This document shows, one piece after another, positions 43,513-55,066 of a stretch of 64,000 nucleotides of DNA (positions are counted from its first letter, which is position 1; each line of letters opens with the position of its first letter). The notes beneath the pieces were generated by a model. The model saw only the letters and a list, made by a program, of their open reading frames with translations. It searched no databases and was not told the DNA's origin. The position numbers were made by a program, and so were the translations under genes. Source of the stretch: CALOCN01 sp942491735 (lineage in GTDB: Bacteria; Eisenbacteria; RBG-16-71-46; JABDJR01); assembly GCA_942491735.1 (NCBI GenBank), contig CALOCN010000014.1, forward strand, positions 3,224,001-3,288,000, written 5' to 3'.

Positions 43513-44721
43513 TTGACTGAACCGACTCCATCCCCTCACACCCACTACGTCAATGCCGGCTTCGATCTTGGATTGCGTCCCCGGGGTACCTGGGAGACGC
43601 AGCCGGCCCTCGTGCGCCAGGTACGGGAACTCTCGTCCCAGGCGTTGTTGGGAGCCGAGCCGGGTGACAGCGCCATGCTGCTGGACACCGTCCCGGACTC
43701 GTATCTCGACTATCTGGAGCAACGCGGGATCACCGTCCCCCGGGTGTGCCTCCATCCGCACCTCGACCCGGAGAGCCGGCTCTCCCCTTTTGGCTGGAGC
43801 GCCGAGGCGATGGCTCTCAATGCAAGGCAACGGGTTCCCGCGCACCACCCACCGCTGGAGGTCGTGGCCCGGGTGAATGCGAGAAGCTTCAGCCTCGGGG
43901 TCGAGCAACGACTGGATCCGCACGCTGGGGGAAGCGCGGTCGTCCACGACCTGGGCAGCCTCGAAGCCGCGGTCTCGGCCCCGGCGACCCCGGAGGGATG
44001 GGTGCTCAAGGCGGAGCACGCGAACTCGGGGCTGGGAAACCGACGCATCCGGGGACCGGGACTCTCGCCCTCCGATCGTCGCTTCGCGCAGCGGGTCCTG
44101 GAGGAGGACGACCGGCTGGTGGTGGAGCCCTGGCTCCCCCGGGAGCGCGACCTGTGCATGGTGTTCGGGGTCCCGTTCTCGGAGGCCGGTTTCCGGGCGC
44201 ACGAGATCGCCAATACCCGCGAGGGCGCCCTGATCGGTGCGCTGTTCGAACCGGCCGGCCCTGGCGACCCGTTGCTGGAGAGACTGCGGCCCGCGGCCCG
44301 CGCCGTCGCGCGCGAGTTGCATGCGGCCGGCTATTTCGGTCCGGCGGGGGTGGACGCGTTTCTCTGGCGGGACGGCCCGCGCTCCCGGTTGCGCCCGGTG
44401 GTGGACATCAACGCAAGACGGTCCATGTCCGATGGAGCCCACCGCCTGTGGCGGCGCCTTGCTCCCGAGAAGGTCGCCTACTTCCGTTTCTTCAGCACCC
44501 GCAAGCTCACCCTGCCCGACACGCTGGAGGCGACCGTGCGGGCCCTGGGCCAACACGACGTTCCCGGCCCCCATAGCCCGGGAATCCTTCTCGCCTCCCC
44601 CCTGCGCATGGGATCCGGCAAGGGCATGCCGCTCTCCCGGATCGCGGTGATGTTTCTCGGGGCGAACCGATCCGAGGTGTCCACCCTGGAGGCATGGTTC
44701 CGTGAACACTTCGAGAACTGA
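43513..44721 (+). CDS. ATP-grasp-like protein of unknown substrate
   Basis: 402 aa. The central part fits an ATP-grasp ligase: WVLKAEHANSGLGNRR (lysine and glycine loop, about 158-173), LVVEPWLPRERDLCMVFGV, and the metal-binding GVDAFLWRDG...VVDINARRSMS (about 275-302). Such ligases join a carboxylate to an amine or thiol. The N-terminal part (1-120) is not recognised. TTG 43513 is the first in-frame start after the hairpin; no clear ribosome-binding site is seen. It overlaps miaA by 20 bp. Confidence 0.6.
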   Translation: MTEPTPSPHTHYVNAGFDLGLRPRGTWETQPALVRQVRELSSQALLGAEPGDSAMLLDTVPDSYLDYLEQRGITVPRVCLHPHLDPESRLSPFGWSAEAMALNARQRVPAHHPPLEVVARVNARSFSLGVEQRLDPHAGGSAVVHDLGSLEAAVSAPATPEGWVLKAEHANSGLGNRRIRGPGLSPSDRRFAQRVLEEDDRLVVEPWLPRERDLCMVFGVPFSEAGFRAHEIANTREGALIGALFEPAGPGDPLLERLRPAARAVARELHAAGYFGPAGVDAFLWRDGPRSRLRPVVDINARRSMSDGAHRLWRRLAPEKVAYFRFFSTRKLTLPDTLEATVRALGQHDVPGPHSPGILLASPLRMGSGKGMPLSRIAVMFLGANRSEVSTLEAWFREHFEN

Positions 44722-45662
44722 TCCCACGATCCGGCTGCTGGTCCTGGTCGGCCCCACCGCTTCCGGCAAGACGACGCTGGGAGTGGAGGTCGCCCACGCG
44801 CTGCGCTCCGAGATCGTCTCGGCGGACTCGCGCCAGGTCTATCGGGGACTGGATATCGGTTCGGGCAAGGACCTCGAAACCTATGCTTCGGTCGCGCCGC
44901 CGGTCCCCTACCATCTGATCGATGTCGCGGACCCGACGGACATCTATTCCGTCTACCACTACCAGCGTGACTGCTACGCCCTGTTGGAATCCAGGGCCCC
45001 CGTGACGCCCTACCGCGAGGGGCGCCCCCTCGTCATGGTGGGAGGCACCGGGCTGCTGGTGGAGGCGGTGCTGCGCGGCTATCGCATCCCGCACGTACCC
45101 GAGAACGAGGCGCTGCGTGAACAGCTCATGACCCGGTCCCGCGAGGATCTGATCCGGGAGTTGGGGGAACTGGATGCAACACGGCTCGCCGCCACGGACT
45201 GCAGCACCCGGAAACGCGTGGTTCGCGCCATCGAGATCGCCACCTATGCGAAGGACCACACCCTGGTCACCAGTCCTCCCCCCCCGGTACGGGTGGTAGC
45301 CGGCCATCTACGCCCTCGACGTCCCCCGGGACGCGTTGTACCGCAACATCGACACGCGACTGGAAGCCCGTCTCGGGGAGGGGATGATCGAGGAGGTCGA
45401 GGGACTCCTCGCCGCCGGTCTCCCCCCGGCGCGCCTGCGCCAACTGGGGCTCGAGTACCGGGAAGTTGCCGACTACCTCACCGGGGTCAAGGGGCGCGAG
45501 GCGATGGTGACGGATCTGCGGCGCGGGATCCGGCAACTCGCCAAACGCCAACGCACCTGGTTCCGGGGGCTTCCCAAACGCGGCCTCGACGTCACCTGGA
45601 TCGATCCGCGGGACCGGGATCGACTCGTTGAACACGCGTGGACGCCACTCCCGGGACAGTAG
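44702..45662 (+). pseudogene. miaA: tRNA dimethylallyltransferase MiaA, frameshifted
   Basis: MiaA adds a dimethylallyl group to A37 of tRNAs reading UNN codons. The N-terminal frame (GTG 44702) has the P-loop GPTASGKT (17-24) and SADSRQVYRGLDIGSGK, with DCSTRKRVVRAIEI. Around 45302 the frame breaks: continuing in frame 1 gives GHLRPRRPPG, while the frame one base later reads AIYALDVPRDALYRNIDTRLEARLGEGM and runs to the stop at 45660-45662. Deleting one G at 45302-45303 restores a natural V-A-A-I-Y-A-L-D. An eight-C run just upstream (45278-45285) cannot be the site, because the shifted frame meets TAG at 45297-45299. Probable sequence error or true null. Confidence 0.85.
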
Positions 45663-45718
45663 GGTGCTGTGCTAGGCTGCGGCTCCCGGGCCTTCCAACC
45701 CTTTCCTGAGGTATCCAA

Positions 45719-46465
45719 GTGCGCACATTCCTTCTCGCGCCGCTCCTGATTCTCCTTTCCCTTCCCGTGCAGGCCGCCGACCCGGCGGATCGCGTTCAGG
45801 TCAACCCGGACTCCGATCCGGAGGCCATCGAACTGGCCCAGTCCGTCATGGAGGCCATGGGTGGATGGGACAACTGGGATGCGACCCGCTACGTGAGCTG
45901 GTCGATGTTCGGGGGGCGCCGTCACTGGTGGGATCGCCAGACCGGGGACATCCGAATCGAAATGGAGAGCGCCCTGATCCTCATGAACGTCAACACCCTC
46001 GAGGGTCGGGTCTGGGAGGAGGGTGAGGAAATCGTCCACCCGGACAGCCTGGCGCTACGTACCGAGCAGGGACACCGGATCTGGGTCAACGACTCCTACT
46101 GGATGTTCATGCCCTACAAGCTGCTGGATCCGGGAGTGACCCTCAAGTCCGGTGGCGCCTCGTCCCTGGAGGATGGTCGTGCGGCCAAGGTCCTGGTGCT
46201 CACTTTCGGGGACGGCACGGGGTACACCCCGCAGAACAAGTACGACGTGTTCGTCGCCGACGACACGGGGCTGGTGGAACAGTGGGCGTTCTACCGGAAC
46301 GCTACCGATCCGGAGCCGGGCTTCACCATGCCCTGGGCCGATTGGGCGCAGTTCGGATCCATCATGCTTTCGCGGAGCCGGGGCCGCGACAAGGACTGGA
46401 ACATCGCCGTGCACGAGAGTCTGCCGGCGTCCGTGTTCAACAGCCCGGAGCCGGTCACGCCCTAG
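45719..46465 (+). CDS. Secreted protein of unknown function, DUF6503-like
   Basis: 248 aa. A signal peptide ends near LPVQAA (residue 20). The mature part has MEAMGGWDNWDATRYVSWSMFGGRRHWWDRQTG, a pattern seen in periplasmic proteins related to outer-membrane lipoprotein-sorting folds, and strands such as YDVFVADDTGLVEQWAFY. The assignment to DUF6503 is by memory and tentative. GTG 45719 starts the signal peptide. It ends 10 bp before the convergent kinase gene. Confidence 0.6.
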   Translation: MRTFLLAPLLILLSLPVQAADPADRVQVNPDSDPEAIELAQSVMEAMGGWDNWDATRYVSWSMFGGRRHWWDRQTGDIRIEMESALILMNVNTLEGRVWEEGEEIVHPDSLALRTEQGHRIWVNDSYWMFMPYKLLDPGVTLKSGGASSLEDGRAAKVLVLTFGDGTGYTPQNKYDVFVADDTGLVEQWAFYRNATDPEPGFTMPWADWAQFGSIMLSRSRGRDKDWNIAVHESLPASVFNSPEPVTP

Positions 46466-46475
46466 CCTCCCCCCC

Positions 46476-48077
46476 TCACCCGGGCAAGTGCCGGGACCAC
46501 CACCGGCGCGCCTGCTCCCGGGTCCACGCACCCGTGTCGCAGGCTTCCAGTTGCTCCAGCAACTCCCGTGCGGAGGCGGGGCGGTCTTCCCGAGCCTTTT
46601 CCAGGCAGGCCATGACCACCCGCTCCAGGGATGGAGGAACGGTCAACTCGGTGACCTGCGATACCGGGACCGGGGCGTCCTTCACATGATGCGTGATGAC
46701 CTCGACCGGTGTCCTGCCCTCGAACACGGGTTGGCCGGTGAGTAACCAGTAGGCAACGCAGCCAAGAGCGTAGATATCCACGCGTCCGTCCAGGTCCGGA
46801 TCTCCCAGGGCCTGTTCCGGGGCCATGAAGGCCGGGGTGCCGCCGACGCCGCGGTCCAGGGTCTCGGTGGGTGCCGAACCGGAACGCCTGTCCGCGCCGC
46901 GCCCCTTGACCAATCCGAAGTCCAGAACCTTGACGAAGTCCATCTCTTCGCCGTAACGACAAACGAAGAGGTTCGCCGGCTTGATGTCCCGGTGGATCAA
47001 CCCGGCAGCGTGCGCCTCGGAGAGGGAGAGACAAACCTGTTTGAGCAGGAACACCGCCCGAGCCGGCGGCAAGGGACCAAACCGTTCCACCAGGGATGCG
47101 GCGTCCAGTCCATCCAGCAGCTCCATGACATAGTAGAAGGTGCCGTCGGCGGCGGCACCGTAGTCGTAGAGGCCGATGGTGTGGGGGGATCGCAGGGCGG
47201 CCGTGGCCTGGGCTTCGCGTTCGAAGCGCTGCAGCACCACCGCCGGGTCCGCGTCGGCCGATTCGAGGACCTCGGGGCGTATCACCTTGATCGCCGCGGG
47301 ACGGGCCAGCAACCGGTGCCGGGCCAGCCACACCTCTCCCATCCCACCCTGGCCAAGGACTCTCTCCAGCTGGTAACTCCCCAGCTCCCGCGCCTCGACA
47401 ACCTGCTTACCCAGGCCGTAGACGGTGCGCGCGCCCATCTGGGCAAACAGGACGGCGCACCCCGAGTTCAGGATGGAGCTGATGTAGATGTGCGCGTTCA
47501 CCTCGATGGCGCCCGCCGCCTGGAGACCGGCCAGGGTCAGGGGGGCCATGGCTCCGGCCAGGAGCGAGCTCCACAGGAGGCGCCGGGGTGGACCCGGCGT
47601 CAGGAGCGGGAAGAGAATGACAATGGCGGGAATCCAGGTGAGCCGCGGAAGCTCCTGGTTCTCCTGCCACTCGGACCAGTAGGTCACCACGCCGAGGATG
47701 AGGCAGAGGGTGACTTCGTAGACCTGGCCCAGGGTGAGCAGGCTGGCCGCCGGCACGCCGGGATTGCGGGCGCGCCACCAGAGCGCGGCGGAGAGGGCGA
47801 TGGCGGCGAGGTGGAACCAGACGAACTGGATGCCCTCATGGAAATCGGGGGGCAACTCGCCGTCCAGCACGACATTGGCCACCAGGATGAGCAGCATGAT
47901 GGCCGGGCCCAGGGCGAACCCGATGATCGACAGGATGGCCAGGAGACGAAGCCGGCCCCGTACCTGTTCCAGAAGGTCCGGCGGGAGATACGAGGGACGG
48001 CGCACCGTGGCGGCTCCCGAATCGGGACGCTGCAGGGTGACCGCGTGCTCCATGGATTGACCGGAAAATCGCGCCAC
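46476..48077 (-). CDS. Ser/Thr protein kinase with N-terminal membrane domain
   Basis: 533 aa. Residues about 40-215 form five or six membrane spans; this differs from the usual kinase-then-span order. The Hanks-type kinase domain (235-510) is complete: LGQGGMGEVW, the ATP Lys K264 in AAIKVI, HRDIKPAN (about 357), DFGLVKG and FMAPEQAL. GTG 48075-48077 is preferred over the in-frame ATG at 48053 because AGGAGAGGAG precedes it. Targets unknown. It is divergent from icd; an inverted repeat lies between them. Confidence 0.88.
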   Translation of the reverse strand: MARFSGQSMEHAVTLQRPDSGAATVRRPSYLPPDLLEQVRGRLRLLAILSIIGFALGPAIMLLILVANVVLDGELPPDFHEGIQFVWFHLAAIALSAALWWRARNPGVPAASLLTLGQVYEVTLCLILGVVTYWSEWQENQELPRLTWIPAIVILFPLLTPGPPRRLLWSSLLAGAMAPLTLAGLQAAGAIEVNAHIYISSILNSGCAVLFAQMGARTVYGLGKQVVEARELGSYQLERVLGQGGMGEVWLARHRLLARPAAIKVIRPEVLESADADPAVVLQRFEREAQATAALRSPHTIGLYDYGAAADGTFYYVMELLDGLDAASLVERFGPLPPARAVFLLKQVCLSLSEAHAAGLIHRDIKPANLFVCRYGEEMDFVKVLDFGLVKGRGADRRSGSAPTETLDRGVGGTPAFMAPEQALGDPDLDGRVDIYALGCVAYWLLTGQPVFEGRTPVEVITHHVKDAPVPVSQVTELTVPPSLERVVMACLEKAREDRPASARELLEQLEACDTGAWTREQARRWWSRHLPG

Positions 48078-48128
48078 GTCGCTCTCCTCTCCTGGCAGGA
48101 ACGACCCATAGTCGCCAACCTTGTCGTT

Positions 48129-48149
48129 CCCGGCAAGAGGCTTGCCGGG
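48129..48149. repeat. 9-bp inverted repeat between kinase and icd genes
   Basis: CCCGGCAAG (48129-48137) and CTTGCCGGG (48141-48149) are perfect with a 3-nt centre. It lies between divergent genes, so it could be an operator or a leader hairpin. TATAGT at 48200-48205 is a possible -10 for icd without a good -35. Confidence 0.4.
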
Positions 48150-48269
48150 GATCGGAAACCGCCTCTCCTGTAGCGCGGGCCAGAACCGGCCGAGTTGGGT
48201 ATAGTTGGAGGCCCTTTGCCGGTCGCCCTCGGGGCGGCCCAGGATCCGCAGACCCTTTGAGGTACCTTC

Positions 48270-50497
<2,228 letters not shown>

Positions 50498-50501
<4 letters not shown>

Positions 50502-51214
50502 AACCCTGGATCCTCCTCGGCGAGGCCAACGTGCCCGGATCGCCACGCCCCCTGCGCCTGTATCGTCGGGACACCGAGTTCTCGATCAAGGCGGGTGGGT
50601 TCGAGCTCATGAACAGCCGGCAACACGGCTCCGAGGAGGATCTGGCGGACCTGGGATGTCGGCGACTGGCTTCCCTGAAGACGCCCAAGGTCCTGATCGG
50701 CGGCCTCGGTATGGGGTTCACCCTCGCCGCCGCGCTGCGACGGGTGCCGGAGGGGGCTCGGGTGACGGTGTGCGAGTTGGTCCCCGAGGTGATCGAGTGG
50801 AACCGGGGAGAGTTGGGCGAACTCACCGGGCTTCCCCTGAACGACCCCCGGGTGACCGTCGAACAGCGGGACGTCGCCGACCTCATCCACGCACCCGGGG
50901 CGCAGTACGACTCCATTCTCCTCGATGTCGACAACGGGCCGGACGCTCTGACCCGGTCCGGGAACGCGCGGCTCTATGGGGAACCGGGGCTGCTGGTGGC
51001 GAAAGAGGTCCTGGGCCCGGTGGGGGTCCTGGCGGTGTGGTCGGTCAGCCCGGACGCGCGTTTCGTGCGACGGATGCGCCGGGCGGGGTTCTTTGTCGAG
51101 GAGCACAAGGTACGCGCCCACCCGGGCCGGGGACGTGCACGAAGAGTCGTCTGGTTGGGAATGAACAAGCGGGCCGGTTGGAGACGCAAGAAGGCCGACA
51201 GCGGCTCCCGCTAG
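50498..51214 (+). CDS. Spermidine synthase-like (PABS-fold) methyltransferase family protein
   Basis: 238 aa. The Rossmann core has VLIGGLGMGFTLAAALR (about 65-81) followed by VTVCELVPEVIEWNRGELG, typical of spermidine synthase-like proteins, and DSILLDVDNGPDAL in place of the usual catalytic Asp segment. It is shorter than true spermidine synthases and may have another activity. Start overlaps the icd stop (ATGA), so coupling is likely. Its stop shares CTAG with the convergent kinase gene. Confidence 0.75.
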
Positions 51215-53967
51215 GGAGACAACGTCTCAAGGACGCGCGCCCAACCCGGGATCACGTTGACGCTCCGGATCGGTCCCTCGTTCTCCCCCCGCAGATTCAT
51301 CAGGATGCGACCATCCGTGGCGACGACCACGTTCACAAACTCGTCCTTCCAGTCCGCGAGCACCACGGGCCGGGGCAGCGCGGGATCTTCTCCCGCCCCC
51401 ACCGATACCGAATGGACCTGACGGGAGCTATGAAACCAGACTTCCGGTAGCCCGCCGGATGGGGCCTGATACCAGGTTGGCCCTTGGCCCCCATCGGTTG
51501 AGAGTCGACGCTCCGGCCCCAGGGCGCCCTGTCCCTTCCAGCGTCGAAGATAGATCTCGACCCGCCCCGAAGCGTCCGACTCGTAGGCAAGCCAACGGCC
51601 ATCGGGTGAGATGGCCGGGTTGGCGCCGCCCTCGACCAGGGTCTCCATTGCGGCAACATCGGGGGCTCCCTCCAGGTCGAACAACTTGAGGGTGGCCCGG
51701 TCTCCCTGCCAGCGCGTGACAAGCAGCGTCCTCCCGTCGTCGGCCACGGCGCCGGGGCGATAGATTGCCTCGGCTTCCGCATCCTCGAACAACAGGGTCG
51801 GGGGTTCCGCACCGTCGATGGGTCGGCGGTAGAACCTCGATTCCGACTCGGTCCGGCTCATGTAGACAAGAGAGGAACCGTCCGGAGACCAAAGGTAAGG
51901 CATCTGATCGCGGCTCGGCTCTTCGTGCCACTTCTGGAGGATCGGGCGTTCGGGTTCGGACATCCAGATGTCATAGACTCCGTCCTCCCCGGCAATGACC
52001 ACGGCGAAGCGTCCCCCGACCGGCGCGAGGACCAGGCCCCCCTCCTCCAGGGGGAATCGATCGTCGGACCAGGGGGCCAACGGGTTGAACTCCCGATCAA
52101 CCCAGACCAACCGTCGACTGCCCCCCACGTATCCTCCGGCTGCGTACAGCAACGTCCCATCGCCCGAGACCCCGAACCTCCCGTGATTCCATGACGTCTC
52201 GATCCGCAGATCATCGGTCAGCGCGGTGGCCCCCCCGGTGACGGTTAGGCCTTCCGGGTCGAAGGGAACGGCGAGAATGGAGGAGCCCCGGCTGAAGAGC
52301 AGGTGCCCGGTACTCGACCACCGGACGTTGGATCCATTCTCCAGCAGGGACGTTGCCTCACCGGTGACGGCACTGACCGCAATGATGTTCTGCGTGTAGC
52401 CGCGCTCGCTCCACAGCTCCACGGAGGCCAGGAGATGTTCGCCATCGGGGAGCCTGGAGCCATGACTCGGGTCGGGCTCGAAACTCTGCTCCAAGGGGAC
52501 GGTCCCCGTGATGGCAAGCGGCGCGTCCAGCGGCCCTCCATCCGTGGGAATCCGTTGGATTTCCCGACTCAGGGTGCCCACCACCAGGTCCCCGTCCGGG
52601 AGCCAGTGGAGGCCGGCCCACTCCGGGTCCCAGTCCATGAGCTTCAGGAGCGGCGCGCTGCCGTCCACCGGAACCTTCCAGAGATAGCGCTTGGTGGAGA
52701 GCGGTTCCGACGGAGCGGCGATGACCAGCCACCGGCCGTCCGGGGAAAAGCAGACCTCGGTGGCTCCCCGGGTGCCGGGAATCAACCGGGACGCGAAGTC
52801 ATCCAAGGGACGGACGTAGACTCCAAAGAGTTCCTCTTCGGGAGTGGTCGGTCGCCTGGACCGCGCCCAGAAAACAACGTGCTGTCCATCCGGGGCCAGA
52901 AGCTCCCGGCCAACCCTGAGGTCCTCCGGAAAGATGAGGCTGAGCTTTGCCGTGGAATCAGGCGTCCCCCGTGCAGGGTAACCCGACAGCAGGTTCCAGA
53001 GCAACGCGCCGAGAGCACATCCGCTGAGGAGGGCCACGACCAGCAGCCACCGGCCTCCCGACGACCGGGCCGGGGCAGCCTCGGCGGGGCGCGCTTCCGA
53101 TGCCTCGCCCCCTCCCCGCAGAACCTCTTCGAGTTCAATGCGCGCGTCTCCCGCGCCCTGCTGACGCTGACCTACGTCGCGGGTCAAGCAACGCCGAATC
53201 AACCGACGCACGGAAGGGGGCGTGTCCGGAGGCAGCCTCTCCCAGTCCGGCTCGCTGGTGAGAATGCGGGCAACGCAATCGGAGACGGTCTCCCCGGCAA
53301 AGAGCGAATGGCCGGTGAGCATCTCGTAGAGGACCGCGCCAAACGCCCACAGATCCGTCCGACGATCCACCGGCTTTCCACGGGCCTGCTCCGGGCTCAT
53401 GTAGGCGGCCGTGCCCAGGATGACCCCCTGCGCCGTGGCGGGCCCGGCCAGGGTGGGCGACTGGGTGAGCATGGATGAACTGGACCCCGACTCGGAACCC
53501 ACCGAGAATGCCAATCCGAAGTCCAGCACCTTCGCCTTGCCCTGGGGCGTCACCATGATGTTGGACGGCTTGAGATCCCGGTGAACAACGCCCTGATCGT
53601 GGGCCGCTTCCAGCGCTCCCGCGACCTGGACGGCAATCTCCAGGGCATCGGTGACCGGCAACGCGTCGCCGGCGAGTCGGTGGGCGAGGTCCGCCCCCGG
53701 GACCAGTTCCATGGCGAGGAAGCGGGTGCCGTCGGCCTCGTGCAGCCCAAAGACCGTGGCCAGACCGGGATGGTCGAGCCCGGCCAGCAGCATGGCTTCG
53801 CGTTCGAACCGGGCCAGGCGCTCCGCGTCCTGGGCGAAGGCCTGGGGTAGTACCTTGATCGCGACATCCCGGCCCAGGGAGTCGTCGTGGGCCTTCCAGA
53901 CCTCGCCCATGCCGCCTTCGCCGATCTTCTCGAGGACCGTGTAGTGGGCCAGGGTGCGACCAATCAT
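51211..53967 (-). CDS. Ser/Thr protein kinase with C-terminal beta-propeller
   Basis: 918 aa. Cytoplasmic Hanks-type kinase (8-285): GEGGMGEVW, K38, HRDLKPSN (129-136), DFGLAFS and YMSPEQARG. A single span (about 307-328) is followed by an external region with WD40/TolB-like repeats (about 340-915) such as SPDGRWLVIA, SRLPDGEHLLA, SPDGSSLVYMS and SPDGRWLAYES. This kinase-span-propeller layout is widespread in Acidobacteriota and relatives. The propeller may be a sensor. ATG 53965-53967 is the start. Confidence 0.93.
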   Translation of the reverse strand: MIGRTLAHYTVLEKIGEGGMGEVWKAHDDSLGRDVAIKVLPQAFAQDAERLARFEREAMLLAGLDHPGLATVFGLHEADGTRFLAMELVPGADLAHRLAGDALPVTDALEIAVQVAGALEAAHDQGVVHRDLKPSNIMVTPQGKAKVLDFGLAFSVGSESGSSSSMLTQSPTLAGPATAQGVILGTAAYMSPEQARGKPVDRRTDLWAFGAVLYEMLTGHSLFAGETVSDCVARILTSEPDWERLPPDTPPSVRRLIRRCLTRDVGQRQQGAGDARIELEEVLRGGGEASEARPAEAAPARSSGGRWLLVVALLSGCALGALLWNLLSGYPARGTPDSTAKLSLIFPEDLRVGRELLAPDGQHVVFWARSRRPTTPEEELFGVYVRPLDDFASRLIPGTRGATEVCFSPDGRWLVIAAPSEPLSTKRYLWKVPVDGSAPLLKLMDWDPEWAGLHWLPDGDLVVGTLSREIQRIPTDGGPLDAPLAITGTVPLEQSFEPDPSHGSRLPDGEHLLASVELWSERGYTQNIIAVSAVTGEATSLLENGSNVRWSSTGHLLFSRGSSILAVPFDPEGLTVTGGATALTDDLRIETSWNHGRFGVSGDGTLLYAAGGYVGGSRRLVWVDREFNPLAPWSDDRFPLEEGGLVLAPVGGRFAVVIAGEDGVYDIWMSEPERPILQKWHEEPSRDQMPYLWSPDGSSLVYMSRTESESRFYRRPIDGAEPPTLLFEDAEAEAIYRPGAVADDGRTLLVTRWQGDRATLKLFDLEGAPDVAAMETLVEGGANPAISPDGRWLAYESDASGRVEIYLRRWKGQGALGPERRLSTDGGQGPTWYQAPSGGLPEVWFHSSRQVHSVSVGAGEDPALPRPVVLADWKDEFVNVVVATDGRILMNLRGENEGPIRSVNVIPGWARVLETLSP

Positions 53968-54078
53968 GCGCGTGATGGTACCGCACCTGATCCGTGGGGT
54001 CGCCGGAATCCCGCTGGCCCCCGCGTCGGTAGGCGGATCTCATGATCCGGATGGGTTTCGGGGACGGCAATCGGGCGA

Positions 54079-54975
54079 CTACTGCAGGAACAGGACCTCT
54101 CGACCGTAGGAGATCGAGAGGACAGACCCCGCGAGCAGATCCGTGCCCATGAGCAGGCGCGGCTTGTCGACCAGATCGAAGGCGACAAAGATGTCGGGGC
54201 GATCCATGATGGCGACCTGACCCCGATCGCGAAACACCCGGGTCCCCACCCGGAAGGGACCGGTCTCGATTCCGAACCCGTGTCCGCCGGGAGGTGGGTC
54301 GGGGAGTTCGACCCCCATCGCCCGGGCCGTCATGCCGTTGATCCCACTGTGACCGGATCCGGTGTCGATGAGCGCGGTCATGTCCTGGTCGCCGATGCCC
54401 GAGGGTACGAGAATGTGGCCGCCGTACTGGAGGTCCATGGGAACCGGGGTTCCTTCCGCGGGACAGACCGGGCAGTCATCCTCGTCGGCCCGATCGAAGA
54501 GGGTCACGGTCCGGTTGGGAAAGTCGATGCGCACATCGAAGCGGCGAAGGAATGGAATCCCGAGAATGCCGTCCACGGTAAAGGCGCCCCGAGTGAAGGG
54601 GGCAAGATCCTGAACGACGGTGAACAGGTCGTCGCCCTGCCGACCACCGAATTGCACACCGTCCAGGGTGACCGCATCCTGGCGGGAACCGCCCTGCTCC
54701 CCCATGACGGATACCTTCTCGGTATGGACCGGAAGATCCAGCTCCTGCGCCAGGGTGGGAGTGATCACGCAGCTCCCCGCTGCCGTATCCAGCACGAACT
54801 GACGGGCTGAGCCATCCGCCAGGGTGACCGGGATGAGAATGTGTCCTCGCGGGCTGAGCGTGAACTCGACCGGCCCGGGCTCGGCGTGGGGACTCGGCGG
54901 CGCCAAGGTGATCAGGAGACCGGCGGAAAGGACCGCAGTGAGCGTACGCGCGGGGAATTTCGGCAAGAACTGCAT
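54079..54975 (-). CDS. Secreted retropepsin-like aspartyl protease, two catalytic motifs
   Basis: 298 aa. Signal peptide (about 1-31, ending PHA). Two tandem copies of the aspartyl protease motif are visible: FVLDTAAGSCVI (about 60) and ALIDTGSGHSGI (about 205), each followed by a GxxG strand (DGILGIPFLRRF and RLLMGTDLLAGS). This is the layout of the bacterial pepsin-like/retropepsin fold, one chain with two lobes. The first motif is DTA rather than DTG, as in some active relatives. GGAGG precedes ATG 54973-54975. Substrate unknown. Confidence 0.82.
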   Translation of the reverse strand: MQFLPKFPARTLTAVLSAGLLITLAPPSPHAEPGPVEFTLSPRGHILIPVTLADGSARQFVLDTAAGSCVITPTLAQELDLPVHTEKVSVMGEQGGSRQDAVTLDGVQFGGRQGDDLFTVVQDLAPFTRGAFTVDGILGIPFLRRFDVRIDFPNRTVTLFDRADEDDCPVCPAEGTPVPMDLQYGGHILVPSGIGDQDMTALIDTGSGHSGINGMTARAMGVELPDPPPGGHGFGIETGPFRVGTRVFRDRGQVAIMDRPDIFVAFDLVDKPRLLMGTDLLAGSVLSISYGREVLFLQ

Positions 54976-55066
54976 CGATGCCTCCGTGGCCCCCGAAGGG
55001 AACCCGTTGAAGTACGGAGGAACCCTAGCCCCGAGCCCGAGTGCCGGTCTTGAACGGAGGTAACAT

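Noticed and set aside
45278..45285. The run of eight C as the miaA frameshift site
   Set aside because: A shift there would bring TAG 45297-45299 into frame before the C-terminal half, so the break must be after 45299.
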